Origin: Skermanella aerolata KACC 11604
GTDB taxonomy: Bacteria; Pseudomonadota; Alphaproteobacteria; Azospirillales; Azospirillaceae
Assembly (NCBI RefSeq): GCF_000936425.1
Contig: NZ_AVFK01000022.1
Span: 62,001 to 126,000, forward strand
DNA length: 64,000 nt
Direction: 5' to 3'
Below the pieces are notes generated by a model. It saw nothing but the letters and a program-made list of their open reading frames with translations. It had not been told where the DNA came from and did no database searches. The position numbers and the translations under genes were made by a program. This document shows, piece by piece, positions 41,293-50,335 of the stretch. Position 1 is the stretch's first letter, and each line of letters opens with the position of its first letter.

Positions 41293-43257
41293 TCAGGCGA
41301 CGCGGATCGTCGCCAGGAACTGCATGGCTTCGTTCCGCAGCCGCGCCGATTGGCTGGCGAGTCCGTCGGCCGAGGCGAGTACCTGCGCCGCGGCGCTGCC
41401 GGTCTCGTTGGCGGCCGCCGTGACCGCACCGATGGTAGCTGATACCTCCTGGGTCCCGAGCGAGGCCTGCTGGACGTTGCGGGCGATCTCCTGCGTCGCG
41501 GCGCCCTGCTCCTCGACCGCGCTGGAAACCGACGCGGTGATCCCGCTCAATTCCTCGATCCGCGTGGAGATGCCGCGAACCGCCTCGGCCGCCTTGGCTG
41601 TTTCGGACTGGATCTCGCTGACCTGGGACTGGATGTCCTCGGTCGCCCGCGACGTCTGGGTCGCCAGCTGCTTGACCTCCGATGCGACGACGGCGAAGCC
41701 CTTGCCGGCCTCTCCCGCCCGCGCCGCCTCGATCGTGGCGTTCAGCGCCAGCAGGTTGGTCTGGGACGCGATCTGCTGGATCATCTGCACGATCTCGCCG
41801 ATCCGCTGGGCCGATGTCGTCAGGCCGGCGACGATGCTGTCGGTCCGCTTGCCTTCCTCGCTGACCCGGATCGCGACCTGCGACGCATCGGCGGTCCGCC
41901 GCGCGATCTCGCTGATGGAAGCGGAAAGCTCCTCGGCGGCGGTCGCCACCGTCTGCACGTTGCTGGACGTCTGCTCCGACGCCGATCCGACCGCCAGCGT
42001 CTGGCGCTGGGTTTCCTCGGCGGTGACCGACATCGACTGGGCGGCGCCCCGCATGTCGTCGGCCGACGCGGACACCGCGTCGATTACATGGCGCACGCTC
42101 GCTTCGAAACGGTCGGCCAGCTCGTTCATGCCGCGCTTGCGATCGGCCTCGGCGGCGGTGCGGGTGGCTTCCTGCTGGGTGCGCAGGGCCTCGGCCTCGA
42201 TCATCATGTCCTTGAAGACGGCGACCGCGTCGGCCATCGAGCCAAGCTCGTCCCTTCGGTCGCGTCCGGGGATAGCGACATCCGTCTCGCCCTGCGCCAG
42301 CCGGCCCATGGACCCGCGCAGCCGGTCCAGCGGACGCGACAACCCGCGCCCGACCAGCAGCGCCACCAGGACGGAACCCAGCAGGACGACGCCGGTCGCG
42401 GTCATCAGGTACCGGAAGGTGCCCGTCTCGACGGCGGTGAAGCTGGAGATGTCCTTGACCAGTTCGATGATGGCGACCGGCTCGCCGGCGAAGTTCTTCA
42501 ACTGGCCGAGATAAAGGGCGACCGGATGCCCTTCGAACTCCGTCCGACGCAGCACGACCGTACCGTCGAGCGCCAGCTTCATTTCTTCCGGTGTCGCGAG
42601 CGACTTGTCGCTCAGGCTGGAGCCCAGCGTCTTGAACTGGTCGTCCTGCAAGCGGTGGACGGCGAAATCGACGTTGAACTGGGTCTTGATCCGGTCGACG
42701 AAGGACTTGCCGAAGGTGATGCCGATGTCGATCGCGCCGACGAAGCGGCCGTCGCGCATGACGGGAGCGACGCTGTAGACGCCCAGGTTGTCGCGCCCCG
42801 GCTCGATGCCGGTAACGCCCTTGCCCGACTGGTTGACCAGCGCCACCGTGCGCCGGCGCTGGGAAACGTCGTCGCCGAACGACTTCGGCTCATGCACGCG
42901 GTACGTCGTGATCCCCGGCGGCTTGGTGAAGGACCACGGGCCGACACCCAGGGCCTTGGCCGAAGCCTGAGCCTGGGTCAGCAGCCCGCCCAGCGCCGCA
43001 CGGTCTTCGCGGTCCAGCGCGTCCTGAACGCCCGGCAGGCCGCTGACCACGGCGGCGACGCTGGCCGCCGTCCGTCCTTCGTACTCGAAAGCAGCCAGCA
43101 CGCCGTCATACTGAAGCTTCATTTCGCGGTCGAGCGCCAGACCGGTGATCTCGTTCTGCTTGGTCATTGCGACGACGCATAGCGCACCGGAGGCGACCGC
43201 CGCCGTTGCCGAAATGGCGACAACCAGCCGCATGGAAATTGAACGAATTTGAATCAT
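41293..43257 (-). CDS. Methyl-accepting chemotaxis protein with Cache-type sensor
   Basis: A 654-residue chemoreceptor from MIQIRS. A membrane helix (about 9-31), a periplasmic sCache_3-like domain to about 275 ([25 protein letters not shown] is its conserved end) and a second membrane helix (about 283-303) come first. HAMP and a long coiled coil follow, with the signalling tip [41 protein letters not shown]. Ligands of such Cache domains include carboxylates and amino acids. Its start is weakly marked (GAAAG upstream). It lies on the same strand as, but far from, the CheW/MCP cluster. Confidence 0.9.
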   Translation of the reverse strand: MIQIRSISMRLVVAISATAAVASGALCVVAMTKQNEITGLALDREMKLQYDGVLAAFEYEGRTAASVAAVVSGLPGVQDALDREDRAALGGLLTQAQASAKALGVGPWSFTKPPGITTYRVHEPKSFGDDVSQRRRTVALVNQSGKGVTGIEPGRDNLGVYSVAPVMRDGRFVGAIDIGITFGKSFVDRIKTQFNVDFAVHRLQDDQFKTLGSSLSDKSLATPEEMKLALDGTVVLRRTEFEGHPVALYLGQLKNFAGEPVAIIELVKDISSFTAVETGTFRYLMTATGVVLLGSVLVALLVGRGLSRPLDRLRGSMGRLAQGETDVAIPGRDRRDELGSMADAVAVFKDMMIEAEALRTQQEATRTAAEADRKRGMNELADRFEASVRHVIDAVSASADDMRGAAQSMSVTAEETQRQTLAVGSASEQTSSNVQTVATAAEELSASISEIARRTADASQVAIRVSEEGKRTDSIVAGLTTSAQRIGEIVQMIQQIASQTNLLALNATIEAARAGEAGKGFAVVASEVKQLATQTSRATEDIQSQVSEIQSETAKAAEAVRGISTRIEELSGITASVSSAVEEQGAATQEIARNVQQASLGTQEVSATIGAVTAAANETGSAAAQVLASADGLASQSARLRNEAMQFLATIRVA

Positions 43258-43573
43258 GCTTATGACTTTCGACAGGCATGGTCTCAGACTTGCTTCCAAT
43301 GAAATGACGGATTTTAGCAAATACTGAAACGCTCAGACCAAAGTCATAAGGCAATTCATTACTTTAAATCCGCACTTCAACGAGCGCGGACTGAGTTTCA
43401 ACACAAACAACTTGCCGAAATGATAACGAATGAAACAATTTGAGACATTCAAGGGGCCGTCCGGACGGACGGGACGCGGTGCTGGTTGCCGCGCGAAGGC
43501 GGGATGCATCCGGTGAACCGGAGGGCCGCCGCGCGGCGGCGGCCCTCGACGATCTGCTCCCAGCGGCTACAGC
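43258..43573. other. Intergenic region between MCP and sulfatase genes
   Basis: About 315 bases, AT-rich for the first half (likely MCP promoter), then the hairpin at 43521-43547. No gene. Confidence 0.5.
43521..43547. terminator. Strong GC hairpin downstream of the sulfatase gene
   Basis: GAGGGCCGCCGC-GCG-GCGGCGGCCCTC: a perfect 12-bp stem with a 3-base loop, 27 bases past the sulfatase stop. No T run on the minus strand, so it would act as a pause/stability element or factor-dependent terminator. Confidence 0.5.
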
Positions 43574-45376
43574 TTAGCCGTAGCACCAGGTCGGGATCTC
43601 CAGCCTGGCATTCTGGAAGCGTTCGACATAGTTCCAGTAACTCGTCCTCGCGTCATGCTGGGCCTCGGCATATTCGAGCGGCAGGGGCTTCTGCAACTCG
43701 TCAGGCACCAGCTTGTCGAGGAGCAGCTTCTTGAGAACCTCGGCTTCGGGACTGTCGGGATGGCTGTCCAGCTCAAGCTTGCCGCGTTCCGTCAGGTAAC
43801 TATAGTATTCGTACTCCATGCCTTCCGGCTGCGGCGTCACGTCGTTACGTTTCCAGAATGAATAGGTGCCGAGCTTGCCGGTTTCCGTGACGATACCGAC
43901 GACATGCTCCGGTGCCAGCCAGTAGTCGTCCAGATTGGCGTAGAGTTCGTCGGTCGTATGCAGCGCATAGCCGCGACCGGGAGCCGCCGGGTCGGACAGT
44001 ATGCCGAAGAGGTTGGCGCGGGAACCGTAGAGGGCTTCGAGCGTCGTGTCTTCCAGCCAGTCCATGCCGCCAGATGCCAGCGAGAGGTAGAACGGCACGA
44101 GATCGATGCTGGAGGTCAGCTGGGTGCGCGGAATTTCCGGGGCGGCGGCGTAGCGGCCCGTGAAGTCGCGGACGATCAGCGGCACATGCACCGATTCCTT
44201 ATAGACGCCGCCGCCCTTGCCCTGAAGGCCGTGGGCGCTGGAATACTCGCCATGGTCGGAGGTGAAGATCACGACCGAATTGGCGAGGACGTCGGATGGG
44301 ATATTGCCCAGGAACTGTCCGATCTGGCGATCCACTTCGAGAATGGTCTGGGTATAGACGTTCTGGGCCTTGATCCAGTATTCGAAGGGTCCGATGGCCG
44401 CTCCCTGGTCGTCCTGACCATAGGGGCCGTCGCCGCTCGACTTGACGACCTTGAACCCGGTTTCCGTCTTGTCGTCGCTGATACCGCCCCAGATCACGTC
44501 CGACCAGGCGCGGAAATAGCGTTGCAGCTTCGGCTTTGCCGCGAGTTCCTTTGTCGACTCCCAATTGGCCGGCAGGTCGTAGTCGAAGTCGGGCGGCGTC
44601 ACCTGCTGCACGATGTTGACGCCATAGGCGATCGCCGGCGTCAGGCCGGTGCCCTCGAACAGGGCGTTGTAGCGGTCGGCTTCGATGCCGGCCCAGAAGA
44701 ACTGCTTGTCGTGCGGATTGACGAAGTTGACCGACAGGCAGAACTCGCCGGCCCGTTCGGCGTGCCCTTTACCCTGCCCACTATCCTGCCCATCGTCGGC
44801 GCTTTGCTGAGTGACATAGTTCCTCAGCCAGCCGATCGCCTGGGCGGCGATGAGGCTGTCGTTCGGCGTGACCGAGCCGTGCTGGTGGCTGGGCGGCACG
44901 CCGCCCAGGCCCTCGCCGGGGCCTCCGACGGGATCCGGCGTCGTCAGCGCGTCGAAGCCGTAGTCCTCAAGATAGTTGAGCGGGGCATTGCTGTCGAACG
45001 AGGAGTTGCTGAGGTGCCATTTGCCGACATACGGGGTTTCGTATTGCAGCTTGCGCAGGAACTTGCCGTAGGTCGGGAAGCGCGGATCGAGAGCAGCCTG
45101 CGGCGACGGAGCGTTCAGATTCTTGATGCCGCGCGTCAGGAACATAAAGGTCTGATGGGTATAGAGGCCGGTGACCATCGTGGACCGGCCGGGCGTGCAA
45201 TCGCAACCGGCAGCCTGATGATTGAAGAACTTGATGCCGTCCTTCCACAGGAAATTATAGGTATACGGCATATAATTCTTCATGAATTCATCCGAGGTCA
45301 TCGTACCGGCTGGGAAATTCATGGGGAAACGCAATTCATCGACGGTAACGATGATTATATTGGGGCGCGAGGACAC
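43574..45376 (-). CDS. Sulfatase (formylglycine type, CxPxR variant)
   Basis: A 600-residue sulfatase/phosphonate-hydrolase-like enzyme. The GTG start is chosen because AAGGAGA lies 5 bases before it; a frame from 45433 has no such site. Metal site residues are in VTVDEL and TSDHGEYSSAHG. The modification motif is CTPGRSTMVTG, where the Cys would become formylglycine. The usual fourth residue Ser is Gly here, still within the loose C-x-P-x-R rule. GKWHL gives further active-site Lys and His. No Sec signal and no sulfatase-maturing enzyme nearby, so it is probably cytoplasmic. Substrate unknown. Confidence 0.82.
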   Translation of the reverse strand: MSSRPNIIIVTVDELRFPMNFPAGTMTSDEFMKNYMPYTYNFLWKDGIKFFNHQAAGCDCTPGRSTMVTGLYTHQTFMFLTRGIKNLNAPSPQAALDPRFPTYGKFLRKLQYETPYVGKWHLSNSSFDSNAPLNYLEDYGFDALTTPDPVGGPGEGLGGVPPSHQHGSVTPNDSLIAAQAIGWLRNYVTQQSADDGQDSGQGKGHAERAGEFCLSVNFVNPHDKQFFWAGIEADRYNALFEGTGLTPAIAYGVNIVQQVTPPDFDYDLPANWESTKELAAKPKLQRYFRAWSDVIWGGISDDKTETGFKVVKSSGDGPYGQDDQGAAIGPFEYWIKAQNVYTQTILEVDRQIGQFLGNIPSDVLANSVVIFTSDHGEYSSAHGLQGKGGGVYKESVHVPLIVRDFTGRYAAAPEIPRTQLTSSIDLVPFYLSLASGGMDWLEDTTLEALYGSRANLFGILSDPAAPGRGYALHTTDELYANLDDYWLAPEHVVGIVTETGKLGTYSFWKRNDVTPQPEGMEYEYYSYLTERGKLELDSHPDSPEAEVLKKLLLDKLVPDELQKPLPLEYAEAQHDARTSYWNYVERFQNARLEIPTWCYG

Positions 45377-45837
45377 GAGCGTCTCCTTATCTGGGCCGAC
45401 ACCTGACCGGTGTATGAATTTACTATTGTACAATGAATATCGACATTAAATAAAAATCTAAATATCTAATTAGTTTCTTCAGTTATTATTGATTCAGACA
45501 TCTTGCCATGTACTAATGTATGTCTATTATAGAATATCAGTAACGAATATTTCCGCTACAACACATCGCACATTCGTCAACCGAGAACATGCAGTCATTT
45601 TACGAGAATGAGAGCATCGAATCGGAGATGAGCCGGGTCCTGCGCCATCATGTTTCGGGCATCGGCGTACGGCGGTCGGCAAGTGTTGGGCCACGGCCCA
45701 ACCTACCAAGCAGGAGCCTGTAGGTTGGGCCGTGGCCCAACAAACACCGTCCTCACAGGTCGATGTCCCCGGCCCCTGGTATCATACCAGCGGTCCTTAA
45801 GCTTGAGCTGCCTGGAACGCTGGTGTCGCCTGTCCCG
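45377..45837. other. Intergenic region with the second 59-bp palindrome
   Basis: About 460 bases. The first half (45420-45560) is markedly AT-rich and likely carries the sulfatase promoter. The palindromic repeat lies at 45684-45742, toward the end of the nucleoside permease gene. No gene seen. Confidence 0.5.
45684..45742. repeat. 59-bp double-hairpin palindromic repeat, copy 2
   Basis: Same 23-bp arms as the unit at 28576-28634 (arms identical, two loop bases differ). Located ~95 bases beyond the stop of the minus-strand nucleoside permease gene. Confidence 0.85.
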
Positions 45838-46866
45838 TCACTTCGACGGCGCCGGAACCCCGGCCTGCCAGGTGTCCCAATTGCCGACGATGTGGTCCAC
45901 CATCCTCGACCCGACAGCCGCGACGTTCTCGACCGTCTCCGCGAAGCCGCCGGCGGTCTGGCCTGGGGCCGGATCAAGGTGCTGCAAGGTCGTTTCGTTG
46001 GGATTGCCCTGGTCGTAGTTCACCGCGCCCCGCAGGCTCATGACGCGGTCGTCGCCGTGCAGGCGCTTGATGACCAGCGTGATCGCGGCAGCCTCCATTT
46101 CGGTGATCACGTAGTCGTCGGCGCCGTAGAGCTTGGCGATGTACTGCGCCTGCTCAGACATGCCGGGACCATGGAAGAAGGTATCGCCCGTCATATGCGT
46201 CCCGGCGCCGACGAACGGAGCGCGGCGTGCCGCTTCCTGCGGATAGCGCTGGCGATAGGCCCGCGCCGCGTCCGAATCCTTCAGGGGAGTGTCCGCCGTC
46301 AGCCGCATCGCCCAGGTCACCAGATCCGGGTTCAAACGGAACAGGCGGACGGCTTCGTAGCCCTTGCGCGGCATGAAGGTCGGCGCTCCGGGTTCGCCTT
46401 CCTCCGGTGCCCAACGGTGTCCCAGGTCATAATCCACGACCCAGCTTCCCCAGTTCACCTCGCCGATCGTGCCGCGCGCCGGCGGTGTCCCGGCCACCCC
46501 CGAAATGATGAAGTAAGCTTGCGAAAAATCAAGATTGGGGTCGAGCAGGATCGCCTGCATCGAGGCCGACGAACTGACCTTGCCCATGCCGAGCACCGAG
46601 CCGCAGACCCCGTCGCCGTCGCAGTAGACCGGATTGAGGGCGCCTTTGACCGCGACCGGCTCGCTGTCCTTCCAGTAGCGCTCGTACCAGTGCTGGAACT
46701 CCCCTGCCCTGTCTCCGGTATTCTTGCCGATCTCGAACATGGATGCCGCGAAGACCTTGACCTTGACCGGAGCGGTGACCGTCTCCGCGGCCTGAACAGT
46801 CGTTCCCAATCCGGACGCCAGAGAAACAAACAGGACCGTACCCCAGGACAGGGATTTGATAGACAT
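45838..46866 (-). CDS. Purine nucleoside permease (NUP family)
   Basis: A 342-residue protein with a Sec signal (SGLGTTVQAAE). The rest matches the NUP family: KVKVFAASMFEIGKNTGD, SGVAGTPPARGTIGEVNWGSWVVDYDLG and ITEMEAAAI. Although named a permease from fungal studies, the fold resembles nucleoside phosphorylases (the TEMEAAAI segment is like the phosphorylase active-site EMEA), and the protein should be periplasmic here. It may bind or cleave nucleosides outside the cytoplasm. GGAG precedes the ATG. It stands alone; a link with the ribose-type operon at 54 kb is speculative. Confidence 0.85.
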   Translation of the reverse strand: MSIKSLSWGTVLFVSLASGLGTTVQAAETVTAPVKVKVFAASMFEIGKNTGDRAGEFQHWYERYWKDSEPVAVKGALNPVYCDGDGVCGSVLGMGKVSSSASMQAILLDPNLDFSQAYFIISGVAGTPPARGTIGEVNWGSWVVDYDLGHRWAPEEGEPGAPTFMPRKGYEAVRLFRLNPDLVTWAMRLTADTPLKDSDAARAYRQRYPQEAARRAPFVGAGTHMTGDTFFHGPGMSEQAQYIAKLYGADDYVITEMEAAAITLVIKRLHGDDRVMSLRGAVNYDQGNPNETTLQHLDPAPGQTAGGFAETVENVAAVGSRMVDHIVGNWDTWQAGVPAPSK

Positions 46867-46977
46867 CGCAGAACTCCGCCGAAAAGAAAGCTCGCACCCT
46901 ACAACAAAGGCGGGAGCGGCGACCCTAACCCTTTCAGCGAAAAAACTTCGGTTTCGAACGCCGCACCCCGTTGAGGA

Positions 46978-48495
46978 TCAGCACAACAGATCCTCGGCTG
47001 TCTCCTTGAGGCCGACACGCTGGAGCGAGCTTCGCGCGATCCTTCTTGCCAAGTCGTCAAAGTTCAACAGGGTCATGCTGCTCATCTGCCGCCGTATCTC
47101 GACCATGACGGTACTCGTCACCGCACGAAGCAAATCTTCGCTGTCCGGCATGCCCTGCTGGAATCGGCATCCGGCATCGTGGATGAAGGCGCGTTCGACC
47201 GCGATGGCTTTATCGACCACGAAGCCGAAGGTCCCGGCATCCGACCAGACGACGAGCACGCGTGTTTCCTCGGTCGGATCGATCGACGGCTTTCCGATCA
47301 GCTTGCGCACGCAAACCAGCGGAACCAGGACGCCGCCGAAAGTTATCAAACCCACTACCGACTCCGCCCCATTTTCTATTTTCATGAACCGGGCGGGCAG
47401 GAGGCGGACTTCACTGATCATGCACAGGTCCGTGATGAACTTCCTGTCGTCACACTGAAAAACAAGTACTTCCAGATCGTTGGCGCCGTCATTGCTTCCG
47501 CGGGTCTTGGCAATTTCCTTCGTCAACTGAGCGTGCAGCCGGCAGATGGACTTCAACTCGGGCGTTCGGAAGATGGCGTCGTGGTCCAGTACGAATACAG
47601 TCCTTTCCCTGTTCCTGTCGAGGGAAGCCGCTTCGTCGGAATTCAAGACACCGTGTAGAAAGCCGTTCCCCGGATGCCAGAAGATCGGAAATTCAAGGAT
47701 CGCGTCCTTTCTGATATTTTTCATGGTAGTCAGACCGGACGCCAATATTCCGATATACTGCTGATCGAGGCTAAGCACGATAACGGAGTCCTGCGCATCC
47801 TGCTTCTTCTTCAAGCCAAGCAGATGCAGCAGGTCTATGACCGGAACGACTTCTTCTCTCAGGTTCATCATACCATGGAGAAGCGGGACCGGAAGATTGA
47901 ACGACTTGATCTCGGGCTTTGGGACGATCTGGTGGATAACAGCGATATCCAGGCAGAAATCCTGTCCAAGGCAGTCGAAGCAAAGGTAACGCGATGCGGG
48001 TTCCTCCGTATCGAGCGCGTCCGACGCCGACGCCTGGTTCTCGACCAGCAAAGGGATCATCGATTTTTCGAGACACGCATCGACATTGAAAAGCCGGATG
48101 ACCCTGTTAGTTCCAGGGTCGAAGAACACGCCGTCCAACAACTCGTTGGCGACGTTGGCGGACTGGTTCTCGAATCTTTGTATCCGGTCGCTTGCGATCG
48201 GTATGACATCGTGGATGGCATCGATGGCTATGCCGAAGCGTCCCTTCGGGGTGTGCAGTATCACGACATGTTTGGCATCGTCGGGGGATGTGGCGCCGTC
48301 GATAAACTGCCTCAGTCCCAGCGCCGGAACGGCTCGGCCCCGAAAATCGAAGAAGCCGAGCATATAGCCGGCATCCTGAACGTTGCGGAAAATACTTCCA
48401 TTCCAGTTCACGACTTCCTGGATGACGTCCGCCGGGATCGCGACTTCGGTTGAGCCGGCCCGCACAACTCCGTATAACCGGCTCCCCCCCATCAC
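46978..48495 (-). CDS. Triple CheW-domain protein
   Basis: A 505-residue protein made of three consecutive CheW-like domains (roughly 1-145, 165-315 and 340-490). The first contains MLGFFDFRGRAVPALGLRQF, the second MMNLREEVVPVIDLLHLLG and the third GLITFGGVLVPLVCVRKLIG, the usual SH3-like beta-barrel core. CheW domains dock receptors to CheA. A CheW multimer without a kinase domain could cross-link arrays or tie a soluble receptor to them. It starts at GTG overlapping the stop of the soluble PAS receptor gene (48492-48495), so the two are translationally coupled and probably physical partners. Confidence 0.88.
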   Translation of the reverse strand: MMGGSRLYGVVRAGSTEVAIPADVIQEVVNWNGSIFRNVQDAGYMLGFFDFRGRAVPALGLRQFIDGATSPDDAKHVVILHTPKGRFGIAIDAIHDVIPIASDRIQRFENQSANVANELLDGVFFDPGTNRVIRLFNVDACLEKSMIPLLVENQASASDALDTEEPASRYLCFDCLGQDFCLDIAVIHQIVPKPEIKSFNLPVPLLHGMMNLREEVVPVIDLLHLLGLKKKQDAQDSVIVLSLDQQYIGILASGLTTMKNIRKDAILEFPIFWHPGNGFLHGVLNSDEAASLDRNRERTVFVLDHDAIFRTPELKSICRLHAQLTKEIAKTRGSNDGANDLEVLVFQCDDRKFITDLCMISEVRLLPARFMKIENGAESVVGLITFGGVLVPLVCVRKLIGKPSIDPTEETRVLVVWSDAGTFGFVVDKAIAVERAFIHDAGCRFQQGMPDSEDLLRAVTSTVMVEIRRQMSSMTLLNFDDLARRIARSSLQRVGLKETAEDLLC

Positions 48496-50255
48496 GGTCT
48501 TGTCCTTGTACCGGAAGCATGTCCGGTTTCGGCCGGACAGCCGTTTGGCGACGTCCGAACAAGCTCCTCGATCAGCAGCTTCACCTTCTCGGCGACCCTG
48601 AGCTGCCGTTCGCTCACGGACTCGATCCCCTGGATGGACGAGGTCGTCTTCGTGACACCGTTGACGATCTTCTCGAACGTCTCCTTGACCTTGCCGGATG
48701 CTTCGTTCCCGGTTGCTATCCGTTTGACCGATTCGTGGATCAGCTTGTCGATGTCACGCGCCGCCTGCCCCGATTTCTCGGCAAGCTTCCGAACCTCGTC
48801 GGCGACGACGGAGAAACCAAGGCCATGCTCCTTTGCCCGGGCTGCCTCGATGGCGGCATTGAAGGCAAGCAGGTTTGTCTGGCTTGCGATATCGCCGATC
48901 AGCCGGACGATGTCGCTGATGTCTTCGGACGATTTTTCGATGAGCCCGATGGCGATGATCGAGCTTTCCAGGGCACGCGAGCCGCGGTCCGCCTCCTCCT
49001 GGCTGTCCTTGGCCAGTTCCGTCGCCTTACGCGTGCCTTCCGCGATGCCGGCGATCGACGAGATCAGGTCGCGGATGCCTTCCGTCATCGCGGCGGTCTT
49101 GGCCTGGACGCGCTGTTCAAGGCCGACCTGTTCGGTGATGTCGGTCGCGAACTTGACGACCTTGTGCGGTTTGCCCTCGGCATCGAAGATCGGATTGTAG
49201 GTCGCCTGGATCCAAACCTCCAGCCCATGCCTGCCAATGCGCAGATACCGCCCGGCGTGGAATTCTCCAGCCCCCAGCTTGAGCCAGAAATCGCGGTAGT
49301 CGGTGCTGCGGACATAAGCCGGATCGCAGAACATCGAGTGGTGTTGCCCGGCCACCTCGTCCAGCCGATAGCCCATCGTGTCCAGGAAGTTACTGTTGGC
49401 CGTCAGGATCCTACCGTCCAGGTCGAATTCGATTACCGCCTGGGCGCGCTCGATGGCGTTCACCTTGCCTTGGTATTCCGCATTGGCAAGCTTCGCGGCC
49501 GTAATATCGGTGGCGAACTTCACGACCTTGAACGGTTGGCATTCCGAGTCGTAGATCGGATTGTAGGTCGCCTGGATCCACACCGTGCGGCCATCCTTGC
49601 CGAGGCGCTTGAATTCGCCGGAATTGAATCGGCCCGCACTCAATCCCTGCCAAAACTCCTTGTAGGCGTCCGATCGCACATAGTCGGCATCGCAGAACAG
49701 GGAGTGGTGCTGTCCGATCACCTCATCCAGCCGGTAGCCCATCGCGTCGAGGAAATTCTTGTTAGCCATCAGGACATTGCCGTCCAGGTCGAACTCGATC
49801 ACCGCCTGGGCCCGTCCGATGGCATCCACCTTGCCCTGGTATTCCGAGTTGACCAGCTTGGCGCTGGTTATGTCGGTGGCGAACTTCACGACCTTGAACG
49901 TCTGGCCGTCGGCGTCGAAGATCGGGTTGTAGGTCGCCTGAATCCAGACCTTCCGCCCATCTTTGCCCACGCGCTTGAATTCGCCGGAACTGAATTCCCC
50001 GGCTCGCAGCGTCTTCCAGAAGTCTCCATAGGCGGTGGAACCAACGTAATCCGCATCGCAAAAAAGGGAATGGTGCTTGCCGGTGACCTCGTCCAGCCGA
50101 TATCCCATGGCGTCCAGGAAAATTTGATTGGCGGTGAGGACCTTGCCTTCCAGATCGAATTCGATGACTGCCTGCGCTCGAAGTATCGCTGCCCAGTAAG
50201 CCATCAACGTCAAGTAGTCGGATTGGTCTAATTTGGTGTCACTTGAATTGTTCAT
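48492..50255 (-). CDS. Soluble methyl-accepting chemotaxis protein with three tandem PAS domains
   Basis: A 587-residue receptor without membrane segments. Three PAS/PAC units start at about residues 26, 148 and 270, each RAQAVIEFDL..., with an exact 122-residue period; units 1 and 2 are identical at 94 of 122 positions by my count. An MCP signalling domain follows (about 390-560) with tip [34 protein letters not shown]. This is an energy- or redox-type cytoplasmic receptor. Its C-terminus overlaps the triple-CheW gene. The near-identical repeats point to recent duplication or gene conversion. Confidence 0.9.
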   Translation of the reverse strand: MNNSSDTKLDQSDYLTLMAYWAAILRAQAVIEFDLEGKVLTANQIFLDAMGYRLDEVTGKHHSLFCDADYVGSTAYGDFWKTLRAGEFSSGEFKRVGKDGRKVWIQATYNPIFDADGQTFKVVKFATDITSAKLVNSEYQGKVDAIGRAQAVIEFDLDGNVLMANKNFLDAMGYRLDEVIGQHHSLFCDADYVRSDAYKEFWQGLSAGRFNSGEFKRLGKDGRTVWIQATYNPIYDSECQPFKVVKFATDITAAKLANAEYQGKVNAIERAQAVIEFDLDGRILTANSNFLDTMGYRLDEVAGQHHSMFCDPAYVRSTDYRDFWLKLGAGEFHAGRYLRIGRHGLEVWIQATYNPIFDAEGKPHKVVKFATDITEQVGLEQRVQAKTAAMTEGIRDLISSIAGIAEGTRKATELAKDSQEEADRGSRALESSIIAIGLIEKSSEDISDIVRLIGDIASQTNLLAFNAAIEAARAKEHGLGFSVVADEVRKLAEKSGQAARDIDKLIHESVKRIATGNEASGKVKETFEKIVNGVTKTTSSIQGIESVSERQLRVAEKVKLLIEELVRTSPNGCPAETGHASGTRTRP

Positions 50256-50304
50256 GATATTATCACCGGCACGTCACGACATTTACGTCTGGATTTGGAA
50301 GATT

Positions 50305-50330
50305 GGAACGGCCAAGTGTATGGCCGTTCC
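50305..50330 (-). terminator. Hairpin after the 4HB chemoreceptor gene
   Basis: GGAACGGCCA / TGGCCGTTCC, a perfect 10-bp stem with 6-base loop, just past the stop of the minus-strand MCP and before the PAS receptor start. Followed by AATCTTCC rather than a T run; probable transcription boundary. Confidence 0.6.
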
Positions 50331-50335
50331 GTACA

